From assembly GCF_030704685.1 (NCBI RefSeq), contig NZ_JAUZDX010000010.1, positions 62,001 through 126,000 of the forward strand: a stretch of 64,000 bases of DNA. Reading direction: 5' to 3'. Numbering within the stretch: the stretch's first letter is position 1; every line of letters begins with the position of its first letter. Shown here piece by piece: positions 46,077 through 54,750 of this stretch. The notes under the pieces were generated by a model. It had not been told where the DNA came from. It did not search any database and was given only the letters and a program-made list of their open reading frames with translations. Source of the DNA: Acidovorax sp. A1169 (GTDB lineage: Bacteria; Pseudomonadota; Gammaproteobacteria; Burkholderiales; Burkholderiaceae_C). A program made the translations under genes and the position numbers.

Positions 46077-49000
46077 TCAGGCGGCCTGCAGGTCCAGGGT
46101 GTCGAACAGGCTGGGCATGCTGATCTCACGCTCCATTGCCTCGCAGTAGCTAACGCCATCGAGGAAGTAGCGCGAGCTCAACTCGCAGCCGCGCCCGCGG
46201 CGGCCGGCCTTCACGGCGCGGTATGGCACAGTCATGAGGCCGCCAAACGGGTCGTAGACCTCCTCCCCGGGCATGCTCCATTGGTTGATCGCGCGATCGG
46301 CGATATCGAACTGCATGGGGCACAGGTGCATCTCGCGGCCCTTGGCCGACTGGGCGCCGTTGAGCGTCAGCATGCGGGTGATATCGCTCCACACCTCGTC
46401 GCTCCAGCTCTGGGGCTGCAGCAGCATGAAGGTGACGGGCAGCATGCCCTTGGTTTCCAGGTGCTCGCCGACGCGGACGTGGTGCTCGAAGTCGTAGACC
46501 TGCTCCAGGCTGTATTGCTTGAACAGCTTGAAGATCGCATCGTGGGGCAGGCTCTCAAGGTGTTCGGGCGTCAGCGGCCGATCGCCACTGCTGCGCGTGA
46601 AGCCGTGGGCATCGAGCTGCCACCGCGCGCGGGAGTAGCCGGTACCGGGCACCATCTGCAGGTTGCGCTCGAAGGGCACTTGGTTGCCGTCCTCGTCCAG
46701 GCTGAGCGGTTTGTCCTTCACCACTGGCGTGTCGGCGTAGCTCTTCTCGGTGCTGCTGGGCGGCTTGCGGAAGATCAGCAAGTATTCGGGCATGCCCACG
46801 CCCATTTTGCTGCCGTCCTTGCACTGCTCGCTCCAGCCCAGGCGGTAGGTCTGGTTGTTCTCCCGCACCACGTCGGTGACGATGGTCTTCATGCCCATGT
46901 ACCCGAAGCCGTGCTTTCTGAAACACTGGATGGTGTCCAGGTGGAAGGGGTACACCGTCTGGAAGCCCAAGCCCGTCATGCTGCCCGGCACGATGCGGTC
47001 CTTCACATGGATGGCCGCCAGGCGCCCGGGCTTCAGCACGCGCAGCAGCTCGGGCACCAGGTAGTCCATCTGCTGGAAGAAATGCGCGTTGTTGTCGGTG
47101 TGCCCGAAGTCCGCATAGTTGGGCGAGTACTCGTACTGCGTGCTGAACGGAATCGACGTGAGCACCAGGCCCACGCTGTTGGCCTCCATGCGGGCCGTCT
47201 CGCGCACGCAGTCATCGTTCACGCAGGTGAAGCGATCACCTTTCACCTCCACGCGCTCCACGCCCAGGGCGCGGGTCAAGGACTCGGCCATGCCGGACTT
47301 CGACAGGCCAAACTCTCGGATGATTTCAGTCATCTTTGCAACCATTTCATTGTGCTGGGCCCACTTGCGCTCCAGGTCCCGGCGGACCTGGCGCTCGGCC
47401 TCGGTGTAGATCAGGTGCACCACGCAGGCGTGCTGCTGCTGGAAGCGGTGGATGCGATGGATCGCCTGCAGGATGTCCTGCGCCTTGAAGCTGATGCCTG
47501 CGAAGACCATCGTGTGGCACTGCTGCAGGTTGACGCCAGCCCCATACATAGAGGGCTTGGTCAGAAACGCGCATGTCTCCCGGTTGCGCCAGGACTCGAG
47601 CAACGGGTCGCGCTCGTCGATGGTCTGGGAACCGTGCAGTGATGAGCAGGAGATCGAGAGCGCGGCGAGAGCCTTCTCTATGGCCCGCTGCTCGTCGTTG
47701 AGGTCGCACCAGATAACAACCTGGTCATCTCCTGCGCCTTGCGCATGCTCAAGTACTCCAGGGCCCGCTCCAGGTTGGCCGGGCTCTCGTCCAGCATCCC
47801 CAGCGCCGCATTGCAGCGCCTGCATAGGATCCCCCGTACCGATCCCGACACATGGCAATGGTCGATCGATGGCACGTGCGATTCCGTCAGGAAGCGCTCG
47901 CATATCGGGCACTGGTGTTCCTGCATGTCCAGGATGGCCTTCTTCTGCGCCGCCGTGATACCGTACTTCTTGAGCCGCGCCTTCTTCCCCCGCGCCCGGT
48001 AGCCAGGCTTGTTGGCCGCATAGTTCGCCCTGTTCCTGGCGCGCTGCTTCTCCAGCAGCGCTTCCTTGTTCGCAGCTCGGTACTCCTGCTGGTACTGGTC
48101 CCGCGCGCCGGGCTCGGCCAGGTCGCGCTGCTGATCGCGCGCCTTCTGCTCGGCCAGCAGCCGCTCCCTGTTCTTCCGGTAGTACGCCTTGTTGTAAGCC
48201 AGGCGGGCTGCTTTGTCGGACATCGGCACGGATGATCTCCATCAGTTTGGCGACACGGGCAGAGAGACTATCGCGCTTTTCGCGCGAGGCCTCGATGATG
48301 CCGATCGCCTCGGCCTTGAACATGCGCGCCTGGCCGTACACCTCGTGTCCAGCCATGTCGTGGTTGGCGTTGATCTCGTGCCACCGCACTTCCAATGCCG
48401 GCAGGTCATACCCTTCATCGCTGAAAACCAGGTCGCTGGGCCGCTGCACGAAGATGCCCCACGACGCGCAGAAAAGCCAGAACTCGCGTTCCTTGTGCGG
48501 GTGGATGGTGAGCTGGTCCGCTTTCTCGCTGTTGCGCTTGAAGAACCTTGTCTTGGCCTGGCCCACGTCCATGATGTCCAGAAACGCCGCGTAGGCCAGC
48601 AGTTCGATGAACTCGTTCGGGCTGGGCGTGGCCGTGGCCACGAACCGGTACCGCACGCCAGCGCTGCGCACGCGCGCATCCATGGTCTTGCGGTCGCCAG
48701 CGAACAGGGCCATGAACTCGCGGAAGGTCTTGGTGCCGCCGAAGCCGCGCAGGCACGAGGCCTCGTCCAGGCTGGCTACCACGAACAGGGTGGGGTCGAG
48801 CTTGCCGTCGCGGATGGTCTCGTAGTTCGTGAGGTAGATGCCCTCGGGGTCGTCGCACTCTTCGATGCGGCGGATGAACTTCACCTTGATGCCCAGCATG
48901 GCGGCGTCGCGGATGAACTCCTGCCGCACTCCCAGCGGGATGACCAGCAGGCCCATGCCGCCGGCCTTGGCGCGGGTGATGCGCACGATCTCCAGCTGCA

Positions 49001-49181
49001 TCACGCTCTTGCCCAGGCCGAAGGCGGCGAAGATCGCGCGCCGGCCGCCGCGCACCGCCCAGCAGACGATGGCAATCTGGTGGGGCTTGAGCAGCGGGTT
49101 TACCTCGTGGGGATCGCAAGCAAAGCCGGTGTCGGTGGGCAAGGTCACCTTGGCGCGTAGGAAGTCGTCGTATGCGGTCAT
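46077..49181 (-). CDS. Helicase-DNA methyltransferase fusion, interrupted by a nested nuclease ORF
   Basis: The 1034-codon frame begins with a superfamily-2 helicase domain: Walker A-like AAFGLGKSV near residue 57, DEAS box ([12 protein letters not shown]), and ATATPSPNE. After KLMEIIRAD (about residue 317) comes ~160 codons of Gly/Ala/Gln-rich sequence unlike any fold, then the second RecA domain resumes with [20 protein letters not shown]. The C-terminal part is an N4/N6-type methyltransferase of permuted order: [10 protein letters not shown] near 677 in place of the usual PP(Y/F) motif, and [10 protein letters not shown] near 978. The strange middle is the antiphase of an endonuclease VII-like gene. 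Whether the full protein is made is open. Confidence 0.75.
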   Translation of the reverse strand: MTAYDDFLRAKVTLPTDTGFACDPHEVNPLLKPHQIAIVCWAVRGGRRAIFAAFGLGKSVMQLEIVRITRAKAGGMGLLVIPLGVRQEFIRDAAMLGIKVKFIRRIEECDDPEGIYLTNYETIRDGKLDPTLFVVASLDEASCLRGFGGTKTFREFMALFAGDRKTMDARVRSAGVRYRFVATATPSPNEFIELLAYAAFLDIMDVGQAKTRFFKRNSEKADQLTIHPHKEREFWLFCASWGIFVQRPSDLVFSDEGYDLPALEVRWHEINANHDMAGHEVYGQARMFKAEAIGIIEASREKRDSLSARVAKLMEIIRADVRQSSPPGLQQGVLPEEQGAAAGRAEGARSAARPGRARRAGPVPAGVPSCEQGSAAGEAARQEQGELCGQQAWLPGAGEEGAAQEVRYHGGAEEGHPGHAGTPVPDMRALPDGIARAIDRPLPCVGIGTGDPMQALQCGAGDAGREPGQPGAGPGVLEHAQGAGDDQVVIWCDLNDEQRAIEKALAALSISCSSLHGSQTIDERDPLLESWRNRETCAFLTKPSMYGAGVNLQQCHTMVFAGISFKAQDILQAIHRIHRFQQQHACVVHLIYTEAERQVRRDLERKWAQHNEMVAKMTEIIREFGLSKSGMAESLTRALGVERVEVKGDRFTCVNDDCVRETARMEANSVGLVLTSIPFSTQYEYSPNYADFGHTDNNAHFFQQMDYLVPELLRVLKPGRLAAIHVKDRIVPGSMTGLGFQTVYPFHLDTIQCFRKHGFGYMGMKTIVTDVVRENNQTYRLGWSEQCKDGSKMGVGMPEYLLIFRKPPSSTEKSYADTPVVKDKPLSLDEDGNQVPFERNLQMVPGTGYSRARWQLDAHGFTRSSGDRPLTPEHLESLPHDAIFKLFKQYSLEQVYDFEHHVRVGEHLETKGMLPVTFMLLQPQSWSDEVWSDITRMLTLNGAQSAKGREMHLCPMQFDIADRAINQWSMPGEEVYDPFGGLMTVPYRAVKAGRRGRGCELSSRYFLDGVSYCEAMEREISMPSLFDTLDLQAA
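47678..48229 (-). CDS. Endonuclease VII-like HNH nuclease nested in the helicase gene
   Basis: In a different frame from the helicase, a 183-residue protein begins (GTG 48229, with GGAG seven bases before; ATG 48223 is an alternative) with a basic helical region ([20 protein letters not shown]) and ends in a recombination endonuclease VII domain: [28 protein letters not shown], then [18 protein letters not shown]. The Cys4/His pattern matches T4 endonuclease VII-type zinc/HNH nucleases. The last ~15 codons after [10 protein letters not shown] overlap true helicase sequence. It looks like a homing-type insertion. Confidence 0.8.
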   Translation of the reverse strand: MPMSDKAARLAYNKAYYRKNRERLLAEQKARDQQRDLAEPGARDQYQQEYRAANKEALLEKQRARNRANYAANKPGYRARGKKARLKKYGITAAQKKAILDMQEHQCPICERFLTESHVPSIDHCHVSGSVRGILCRRCNAALGMLDESPANLERALEYLSMRKAQEMTRLLSGATSTTSSGP

Positions 49182-49192
49182 GTGTGGGCGTG

Positions 49193-49215
49193 AAAAAGCC
49201 CGCGCGTGGCGGGCT
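49193..49215 (-). terminator. Leftward hairpin with U-tract between ASCH-like and helicase genes
   Basis: Arms AGCCCGC and GCGGGCT (49197-49203 / 49209-49215, perfect 7 bp) are followed leftward by TTTT. It sits 24 nt after the ASCH-like stop and 12 nt before the helicase-methyltransferase start. Confidence 0.65.
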
Positions 49216-49238
49216 GGTGATGGGAGTGGGCGGGGCGG

Positions 49239-49859
49239 TCAGGGCAGGCGGCGGAACTCCACCGCCCACACCCAGGGGTTTGCGTCCCAAGAGTCGGAGC
49301 CGTTGATGTGCTCCCAAAGCTGACGAAACATCAGGCGAGTCTCGCCGGCAGGGATGTCCTTCACCGGCGTGTCTTGTTCCAGCGCCCAGGAGCGCGAACC
49401 CTCGGCTATTGCATCGGCCTCGCTGATGTCTTGGAGACGCTCCACGCGCACGCCCGTCACCTCCAGCGTGATGCGGCTGGCCCAGCGGGGCATGAACATC
49501 GGCGGGCGGTACTTGCCGGCCCCTGGCTGATGAGCTTCATCGGCCTCGTGCCAGATGCGATGCGCGGTCGTCAGGTCGCGCGGAGGGAGCTGGTCAGCTT
49601 CGGCCACGGTGCGCCAGGCTTCCCGCACCCAGAGGCTGTCGCCGGGCTGGCCGTAGGGGCAGCGCTCCAGCATGTCCGCGCGATCGCTCGCTCGGTGCAT
49701 GAGGTAGGCACGGCTGAAGCCATCGCTGCCGCGCGGGCCCGGGAACTCTTCGCCCAGCACGCACTGCCGCGTGCTCGCGATGCGCCGCGTCTGCGTCTTG
49801 GCGCCGCTGAGCACTGCGCGCACCATCGCGGCCTTGAATGGTATGGGGCGTTCTTTCAC
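49239..49859 (-). CDS. ASCH-like phage protein
   Basis: The 206-residue protein begins RPIPFKAAMVRAVLSGAKTQ, followed by TRR, as phage ASCH-domain proteins do, then GDSLWVREAWR and FMPRWASRITLEVTGVRVER, ending NPWVWAVEFRR. The ASCH fold resembles PUA domains and may bind RNA or modified nucleic acid. Its start overlaps the upstream 182-residue gene stop by 4 nt. Confidence 0.75.
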   Translation of the reverse strand: MKERPIPFKAAMVRAVLSGAKTQTRRIASTRQCVLGEEFPGPRGSDGFSRAYLMHRASDRADMLERCPYGQPGDSLWVREAWRTVAEADQLPPRDLTTAHRIWHEADEAHQPGAGKYRPPMFMPRWASRITLEVTGVRVERLQDISEADAIAEGSRSWALEQDTPVKDIPAGETRLMFRQLWEHINGSDSWDANPWVWAVEFRRLP

Positions 49860-50404
49860 AGCACGATCTCCAGGTTTCGGCCGGCGCTATCGCCCACCGG
49901 GGTGACGTTGCCCGCGCCATCGACCGCCAGCCCTGCCTCGGTGAAGAGGTCGGGCGGCCCTTCGATGGACACGCGGTCTTCGTCCTGCACCAGCTTGGCC
50001 AAGTCGGAGACGTCCCCCGCGTCGGGGTAGAGAGACACGCTGCAGCCCAGCGTGATGACGCCGCCATCGGCGGGCTCGATGCTGAACTTCTTCACGTCGC
50101 AGCCGTGGAAGGTGCGCAGGCCGATCTGCACGGTGGCGCTGCTGATCTGGTTGGCATAGGTCACAGGGGCCAGGAAGGCGTTGCGCACGATCAGCGCGGC
50201 GGTGTCGCCGCGCCATAGGAACGCCTCGAGCGCGTCATCGAAGTACGTGCACAGCCGGCGGTCGACCTTGCTGAACGACAGCTTCACATCGACCGCCAGG
50301 ACCTTCTCGTCCTCTGGGCCTTCCTTGCGGACGTTCAAGTGCCGGATGGCGGCCGGCCCTTCGAGCTTGAAGGGCGGGCGCTGGGGTTGGGGAGCGTTTT
50401 CCAA
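49856..50404 (-). CDS. Phage early protein of unknown function
   Basis: The 182-residue product has a beta-rich pattern (AIRHLNVRKEGPEDEKVLAV, DVKKFSIEPADGGVITLGCS) and a conserved tail GRNLEIVL. It has no recognised domain, but this kind of protein is common beside annealing proteins. ATGA overlap with the ASCH-like gene indicates coupled translation. Confidence 0.65.
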   Translation of the reverse strand: MENAPQPQRPPFKLEGPAAIRHLNVRKEGPEDEKVLAVDVKLSFSKVDRRLCTYFDDALEAFLWRGDTAALIVRNAFLAPVTYANQISSATVQIGLRTFHGCDVKKFSIEPADGGVITLGCSVSLYPDAGDVSDLAKLVQDEDRVSIEGPPDLFTEAGLAVDGAGNVTPVGDSAGRNLEIVL

Positions 50405-50553
50405 TGGGCCTCCGGATGTGGTGATGGGTGGGGCGGCCTGGCCTTCTCAGCCCGGCGCACGGCGGTTCCTGTAGTCGGCGCTGCCAACGGGCCCCGAGGC
50501 GTCTCGCAAGGGGCTGCAGGGGCGATCCGCGCGGCGTGCCGCCCCGGAAAGGG

Positions 50554-51642
50554 TCAGGCGGCGGCCAGCTCGAGGCGGTAGCTGCTGGCCACGGTGCCGG
50601 CGTGGCGCGCGATCGCTGCGCAGATGGCCGAGAAGTCTTCCTCGTGGTACAGCATGGCGCTGCCGCGACGGCCGGCGGGCTGAAAGCCCAAGCCGCGCAG
50701 GCCCTCGGCAGTGGTGCTGATGTGCGCCAGCCGTTCGTTGATCTGTCCGATGGTCAGCGAGGCTGCGCTGGGGTCGCGCGGCTCGGCGGGCGTGACCGCC
50801 TGCCCGGCGGGCGCCGTGCTGTCGGGGGCCTGGTCGTCGTCATCGAACGCCATGGCAGCGAACTGGGCGGCGGGCTTCGGCTGGGCGGCCAGGGTGGGGG
50901 CATGCGCAAAGGCCGCGCGGTGTGGTGCCGGCGTGGCGGCAGGGGCCGGCGCAGGCGCCTGAGCGCCCAGCGCTGCCCGTGCAGCGGCCAGCTCCTGCTG
51001 CAGCCGCTCGTTCTCCTGGCGCTGCCGCGTGCTCTCCGCGATCTCGCGCAGCCTGGCCACCGTGGTGTTGCGGGCGGTGTCGGCCTCGGGGGCGAACTCC
51101 TCCCACTCGGGGCCGAACTCCATCGCTTCCAGCGCGGTGATGGCGCTGGCCAAGGATTCCAGCGACTGACCTGCCGCCTGGTCAGCGTAGGCGCGCAGCT
51201 GGTCGATGTTGGCGCGGTGCCCGGCTACGCGCTCCGCTTCGAGGCGATCGCGCTCGGCCTTGTCGTCGGCCTTGCGCTTCTCCTCGACCTTGATCTGGGC
51301 GTCGATTGCATCCTCGACAGGCTTCACGATGTCCACCAGGCGCTCAACCTCGGCGCCCATCACCTGCTTGAGCTCGTTCACGTCGGCCTTCACACTGGCT
51401 TCGGTGCGTGTGAGCAGGCGGCGGCCGTTGTCGCGCAGGTCGGCGCGCGCCGCCTTGGCCTCGGCCATGCCCTTGGTGGTGGTGACGTCGTACACGACAT
51501 CCCTGTAGCGCTCGGCCATGGCCAGCAGGCCGGCCTCGGCTTCCTTGAACTGCGCCAGCACGGTGTCCTTGATGGACAGGGGCTTGGACAAGATGGCGCC
51601 AGCGGTTGGCGCTGCCGCGACTGCGTTGGTTTGGTCGGTCAT
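50554..51642 (-). CDS. Coiled-coil phage recombination-region protein
   Basis: The 362-residue protein has a long helical/coiled-coil segment (KVEEKRKADDKAERDRLEAE, RQRQENERLQQELAAARAAL), an Ala/Pro-rich linker, and a C-terminal globular part with LTIGQINERLAHISTTAEGL. It lies next to the exonuclease and ERF genes, so a role in phage recombination is inferred. It starts 9 nt after the exonuclease stop. Confidence 0.68.
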   Translation of the reverse strand: MTDQTNAVAAAPTAGAILSKPLSIKDTVLAQFKEAEAGLLAMAERYRDVVYDVTTTKGMAEAKAARADLRDNGRRLLTRTEASVKADVNELKQVMGAEVERLVDIVKPVEDAIDAQIKVEEKRKADDKAERDRLEAERVAGHRANIDQLRAYADQAAGQSLESLASAITALEAMEFGPEWEEFAPEADTARNTTVARLREIAESTRQRQENERLQQELAAARAALGAQAPAPAPAATPAPHRAAFAHAPTLAAQPKPAAQFAAMAFDDDDQAPDSTAPAGQAVTPAEPRDPSAASLTIGQINERLAHISTTAEGLRGLGFQPAGRRGSAMLYHEEDFSAICAAIARHAGTVASSYRLELAAA

Positions 51643-51651
51643 GGATGGCTT

Positions 51652-52380
51652 TCAAGAAAAGAGGGTGGGCAGTTGCACGGCATTGCGCCGTGGTGCTGGG
51701 GGCGGCGCGGCGGTGCGCGCCTGGACGTCGATCACGTCCTTGCGGTGCAGTTCGGCGAACTCGTGCACCAGCTCGTCGTAGTGCGCGCGGGCCGCTTCCA
51801 GGCGCAGCTGGATCAGCGATTCCTTTTGGTAGTCGCGCTCCAGCTCCCAGGTGGTGACCCGCAGGTGCGGTTGGATGTGGTCCACGACGTGCAGCTCCAG
51901 CGGCTCGTCGCGGATCAGGTCGTCGGGGGTGTCCACGAGGACGTAGTTCACCTCCCAGGCGTCGGCGTCCCACAGTCGCATGTAGCCGCGCATCTGCCAC
52001 TCGTACAGCGGGTTGATGCAGTCGGCCACCCAGCCAGGAAAGGTGCGGATCGACCACGAGGCCTTGATGTCGTGCCCCCGGCGGCGCGGTGGGTTGAACA
52101 GGTCGCACTCGCCGGTCAGCAGCCCCAGCGTGCGGCGCTCGGTGTTCTTGGCCAGGTTCCAGCCGCGCACCTTGTTCAGGAGCGCAATGCCCTCGGCCTC
52201 CATGCGCAGGCCCTTCTCGATCTCACGGCCGCCGGCCTCGAAATCGACGGAGAAGATCTCCTGCTTGACCAGGTTGCGCAGGTAGGTGCGCGCGCCGATC
52301 GACAGGTCGCCCTCGGCCCGGGTCTTGGGCTCGGTCATCAGGTGCCCCAGGCTGGAGCAGCGGAACAACACGTCGCGCAT
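51652..52380 (-). CDS. YqaJ-type phage exonuclease
   Basis: The 242-residue protein fits lambda-exonuclease/YqaJ nucleases of the PD-(D/E)xK fold: RFxxxSLGHLMT-like start (FRCSSLGHLMTEPKT), catalytic GECDLFN with the downstream DIKASWS (D-x-K). It resects double-strand ends to give 3' tails for the neighbouring ERF annealing protein. It lies 2 nt from the ERF stop in the same leftward unit. Confidence 0.8.
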   Translation of the reverse strand: MRDVLFRCSSLGHLMTEPKTRAEGDLSIGARTYLRNLVKQEIFSVDFEAGGREIEKGLRMEAEGIALLNKVRGWNLAKNTERRTLGLLTGECDLFNPPRRRGHDIKASWSIRTFPGWVADCINPLYEWQMRGYMRLWDADAWEVNYVLVDTPDDLIRDEPLELHVVDHIQPHLRVTTWELERDYQKESLIQLRLEAARAHYDELVHEFAELHRKDVIDVQARTAAPPPAPRRNAVQLPTLFS

Positions 52381-52382
52381 GG

Positions 52383-53180
52383 TCAGCTGTCCAGCGGCAA
52401 GGTGACGCCGTGCGTCTCAACGGCCTTGGCGAAGATCGCGTAGCCGTCGCGGTCCTTGGCGTCCTTGAACACCACTCGGCCTTCTCTCATCACGGCCGTC
52501 AGCGCGGACCGGGTCCTGGTGGCGTTCACTATGTTGACCCACTTCGTGGCCAGGCTCTCGGCCCCGGTGCCGTCCGGCGCGCCCTGGCCGTCGTCGTCCT
52601 CGTCGCTCTCTGCGGTGCCGGTGATGGCCTTCAGGGTGTGGCGCTCCAGGTAGGTGGTGGTGGAGATCACCGCCTGGATCGCGTTCTTGCCACCGCTGGC
52701 GTCTGGCGGGCTCGACAGCGACACCTCCTCGCAGTGGCCCAGGCGGTGGCGCAGCACGCAGGTGATGGTGATCATTCCGCCTTCCTGGCGGGGGCGCCAG
52801 GACCATGACAAGCCGTGCGCCGACAGTGCGGGGCCCAGCAAGTCGGTCACGTCTACCAGTTCAGCATGCTTGTACTGGGTGCGCCCGCCCGTGCGGTTCT
52901 CAAAGTCCACCTGCTTGCGCTTCGGGATCTTGATGTTCATGGCCTTGAAGGCGGTCAGGGCATCGTTGAACGCCTTCTCGGCCTCGCGGCGCTCCCAGCG
53001 CTCCTGCATGTCCATCATGCGTTCGAACTGGTCCAGGTTGCCGTTCTCACGCAGCAGATGCAGCATCAGGCCGGCGGGAGAGCTGATGGCGATTGCTCCC
53101 ATCGTGGTGAGGGCGGGCAGGGCCTCGGGGACGGCGGTTTGTGCCAGCGTTGGCGTGTCGGCCAGTTCGGTGGTGGTCAT
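52383..53180 (-). CDS. ERF-family single-strand annealing protein
   Basis: The 265-residue protein has the ERF core: WERREAEKAFNDALTAFKAM, QYKHAELVDVTDLLGPALSA, GLSWSWRPRQEGGMITITCV, STTTYLERHTLKAITGTAES and an acidic DEDDDGQG linker. ERF proteins anneal complementary strands during phage recombination. The start at 53180 is preferred to the longer frame, and its ATG overlaps the TGA of a 44-residue gene. Confidence 0.85.
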   Translation of the reverse strand: MTTTELADTPTLAQTAVPEALPALTTMGAIAISSPAGLMLHLLRENGNLDQFERMMDMQERWERREAEKAFNDALTAFKAMNIKIPKRKQVDFENRTGGRTQYKHAELVDVTDLLGPALSAHGLSWSWRPRQEGGMITITCVLRHRLGHCEEVSLSSPPDASGGKNAIQAVISTTTYLERHTLKAITGTAESDEDDDGQGAPDGTGAESLATKWVNIVNATRTRSALTAVMREGRVVFKDAKDRDGYAIFAKAVETHGVTLPLDS

Positions 53181-53311
53181 GGTGTGGGCGTATAGAAGAT
53201 CCCGGCCAGCAGGCCGGTGGTCAGGCAGATGAAGAAGCCCAGGCCGGCGATCAGCAGGATCTGCTGCAGCTCTTCCAGGGCGGTGGGTTCGGGCTGGTCC
53301 TGCTCGGTCAT
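53177..53311 (-). CDS. 44-residue membrane peptide gene
   Basis: A short frame starts at ATG 53311 and gives an acidic N terminus (MTEQDQPEPTALEELQQ), a single membrane helix (ILLIAGLGFFICLTTGLLAG) and a short tail. It overlaps both neighbours by ATGA, typical of real phage genes translated in series. The function may be in membrane attachment of the recombination unit or unrelated. Confidence 0.6.
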   Translation of the reverse strand: MTEQDQPEPTALEELQQILLIAGLGFFICLTTGLLAGIFYTPTP

Positions 53312-53568
53312 GGCCGGGCCGCCGTGGTGGTGATGTCGCGCAGGCACTCGGCCACCTGGTCCTCAACCCACACGGCGGTTTCGCCGGGGCGGCAGGCGTG
53401 CTTCTGGAACTGCTGCAGCGCCCAGTCTCGGGAGTGCTGGGCTTCGGCCAGTTCGCGCTGGTACTGGGCCTGGCGTGCCTGGGTGTCGTCGGCCTGGGCC
53501 CACAGGAAGGCGCTCAGCAGTGCGATGATGGCCACGGCCGTGGTGAGGTTGGGGGCGGCGCTGTTCAT
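53308..53568 (-). CDS. Small membrane-anchored phage protein
   Basis: The 86-residue product has an N-terminal membrane helix (LTTAVAIIALLSAFLWAQA), then a helical region (YQRELAEAQHSRDWALQQFQ) with two cysteines. It overlaps the 44-residue gene and the 66-residue gene by ATGA on each side. Spanin-like topology can be imagined, but the location in the early arm argues against lysis. Confidence 0.6.
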   Translation of the reverse strand: MNSAAPNLTTAVAIIALLSAFLWAQADDTQARQAQYQRELAEAQHSRDWALQQFQKHACRPGETAVWVEDQVAECLRDITTTAARP

Positions 53569-53765
53569 TGCGATGCCCCTGTCCACTCGTGGTGCTGCTG
53601 GCACTGCTGGGCGCGCAGCGCGCGGCGGCAGCTGGCGTCGTTTGCCTCGATCCGCTCCACCTCGGCCCAGGCCTTGGCGCGCAGTTCCAGCAACTCGGTG
53701 GGCGTGATCGGGGGCGGGGCGTGCGGCGCGATGGCACGCTGCATGGTGCTGTGCACGTTCTGCAT
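53565..53765 (-). CDS. Small phage protein
   Basis: The 66-residue product has a proline-rich start and a helix LLELRAKAWAEVERIEANDA followed by two cysteines. ATG 53765 follows GGAGA. Its stop overlaps the next start (ATGA). A leftward hairpin with T-tract stands 20 nt upstream. Confidence 0.6.
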   Translation of the reverse strand: MQNVHSTMQRAIAPHAPPPITPTELLELRAKAWAEVERIEANDASCRRALRAQQCQQHHEWTGASQ

Positions 53766-53784
53766 GGTGTTCTCCGTAGGGCGT

Positions 53785-53808
53785 AAAAAAGCCCGCGTGG
53801 TGCGGGCT
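53785..53808 (-). terminator. Leftward hairpin with U-tract
   Basis: Arms AGCCCGC and GCGGGCT (53790-53796 / 53802-53808) with loop of five are followed leftward by TTTTTT. It lies 9 nt after the stop of the 88-residue gene and before the 66-residue gene. Same design as those at 44886 and 49193. Confidence 0.65.
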
Positions 53809-53816
53809 GGTTGTGG

Positions 53817-54083
53817 TCAGGGGATGTGGCTCCAAGCCTCCTGGCTCAGAACCTTCTCGATGCTGCGTTCGTGCACGCCGAACTTTCTGGCCAGCGCTGC
53901 GTTGCTCAGGTTGTCTCTGATGTGGTCGCGCAGCTTGTCGCGCTGGCGCGCGGCGCTGCGGATCTCGGCCACGTCCAGCGGCATCAGCTTGGACTGCGGC
54001 AGCTCCATGCCGCGCTTGACGAACTCGGTGCGACGCTGCTCCCACTCGTCGCGGTGCAGGCCGTGCTTTGATCCGCGCCCCAT
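53817..54083 (-). CDS. Small helix-turn-helix phage protein
   Basis: The 88-residue protein has a C-terminal helix-turn-helix (RDNLSNAALARKFGVHERSI, then EKVL) resembling phage DNA-binding proteins, and a basic N terminus (MGRGSKHGLHRDEWEQRR). ATG 54083 is set where this sense begins. It may regulate leftward genes; no ligand is known. Confidence 0.68.
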   Translation of the reverse strand: MGRGSKHGLHRDEWEQRRTEFVKRGMELPQSKLMPLDVAEIRSAARQRDKLRDHIRDNLSNAALARKFGVHERSIEKVLSQEAWSHIP

Positions 54084-54090
54084 GTGCTGG

Positions 54091-54750
54091 TCAGGCCGCC
54101 ACCGGCTCTTTGGCCAGGTCGTATTGCTGAATGCCCCAGGCCAGCGCGTAGCAGCACCAGGTGAAGCGGTGGGTGTAGCCTTCGAGGCTGTGGTCCCAGA
54201 AGTCCTGAAACTGGAACTTCTTGCCGGCCACTTCCGCCTCGAAATCGTTTGCCATGCGGATCGCGTCGCCGGTCGTCTCGGGGCGCTCGCTGAAGTAGCC
54301 GGTGCCCAGCAGTGCTTCCTCGACCTGCTCGCGCAGCTCGCGGCGCTGTGCTGCATCGGTGCAGTGATCGCGCCACCATTCCACCAACTGCTCTTTCACG
54401 ACCCGCTCGAAACGGTCGTAGCTGAACTCCATGGCAGAGCCAGAGCGGCGCGAGCCGTCAACGGCCAGCAGCTTCTCTGACCAGTAGGAGAGGTTGATGC
54501 GCAACTTGTCATCGTCGCGCCGGTCCGTCCGGAAGAACTCGAACATGTCCGCCAGCCGCGTGAACACGTAGGTGCCCATGTCGCCGCAGTAGCACAAGTA
54601 TCCGGGCCACGTGATCAGGTCGAAGTGCATGCACATCGAATTTGGCCGGCTGAACCGGATGTGGCGGTAGAGGCCGTCGTCCCGGATCACATTGATCTGG
54701 TGCTTGGCGATGTCGCGGAGAAATTCCGCTTCCTGCGTGCCTGGTTGCAT
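54091..54750 (-). CDS. Phage early protein, first gene of the left arm
   Basis: The 219-residue protein has no recognised enzymatic motif but is well ordered: RFSRPNSMCMHFDLITWPGY, YVFTRLADMFEFFRTDRRDD, YDRFERVVKEQLVEWWRDHC, and a terminal FTWCCYALAWGIQQYDLAKE. It resembles uncharacterised proteins of Burkholderiales phages. ATG 54750 follows AGGAG. It is the first leftward gene after the long leader from the left promoter. Confidence 0.7.
   Translation of the reverse strand: MQPGTQEAEFLRDIAKHQINVIRDDGLYRHIRFSRPNSMCMHFDLITWPGYLCYCGDMGTYVFTRLADMFEFFRTDRRDDDKLRINLSYWSEKLLAVDGSRRSGSAMEFSYDRFERVVKEQLVEWWRDHCTDAAQRRELREQVEEALLGTGYFSERPETTGDAIRMANDFEAEVAGKKFQFQDFWDHSLEGYTHRFTWCCYALAWGIQQYDLAKEPVAA

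Noticed and set aside
47678-48229. Group I intron or intein explanation for the helicase interruption
   Set aside because: The nuclease frame fills almost the whole insert, leaving no room for a ribozyme core, and no intein splicing motifs (terminal HN, C/S/T) are visible in the helicase frame.
52383-53366. Longer start for the ERF protein
   Set aside because: The extension overlaps a better 44-residue frame; the ATG at 53180 with ATGA overlap gives the expected ERF start.
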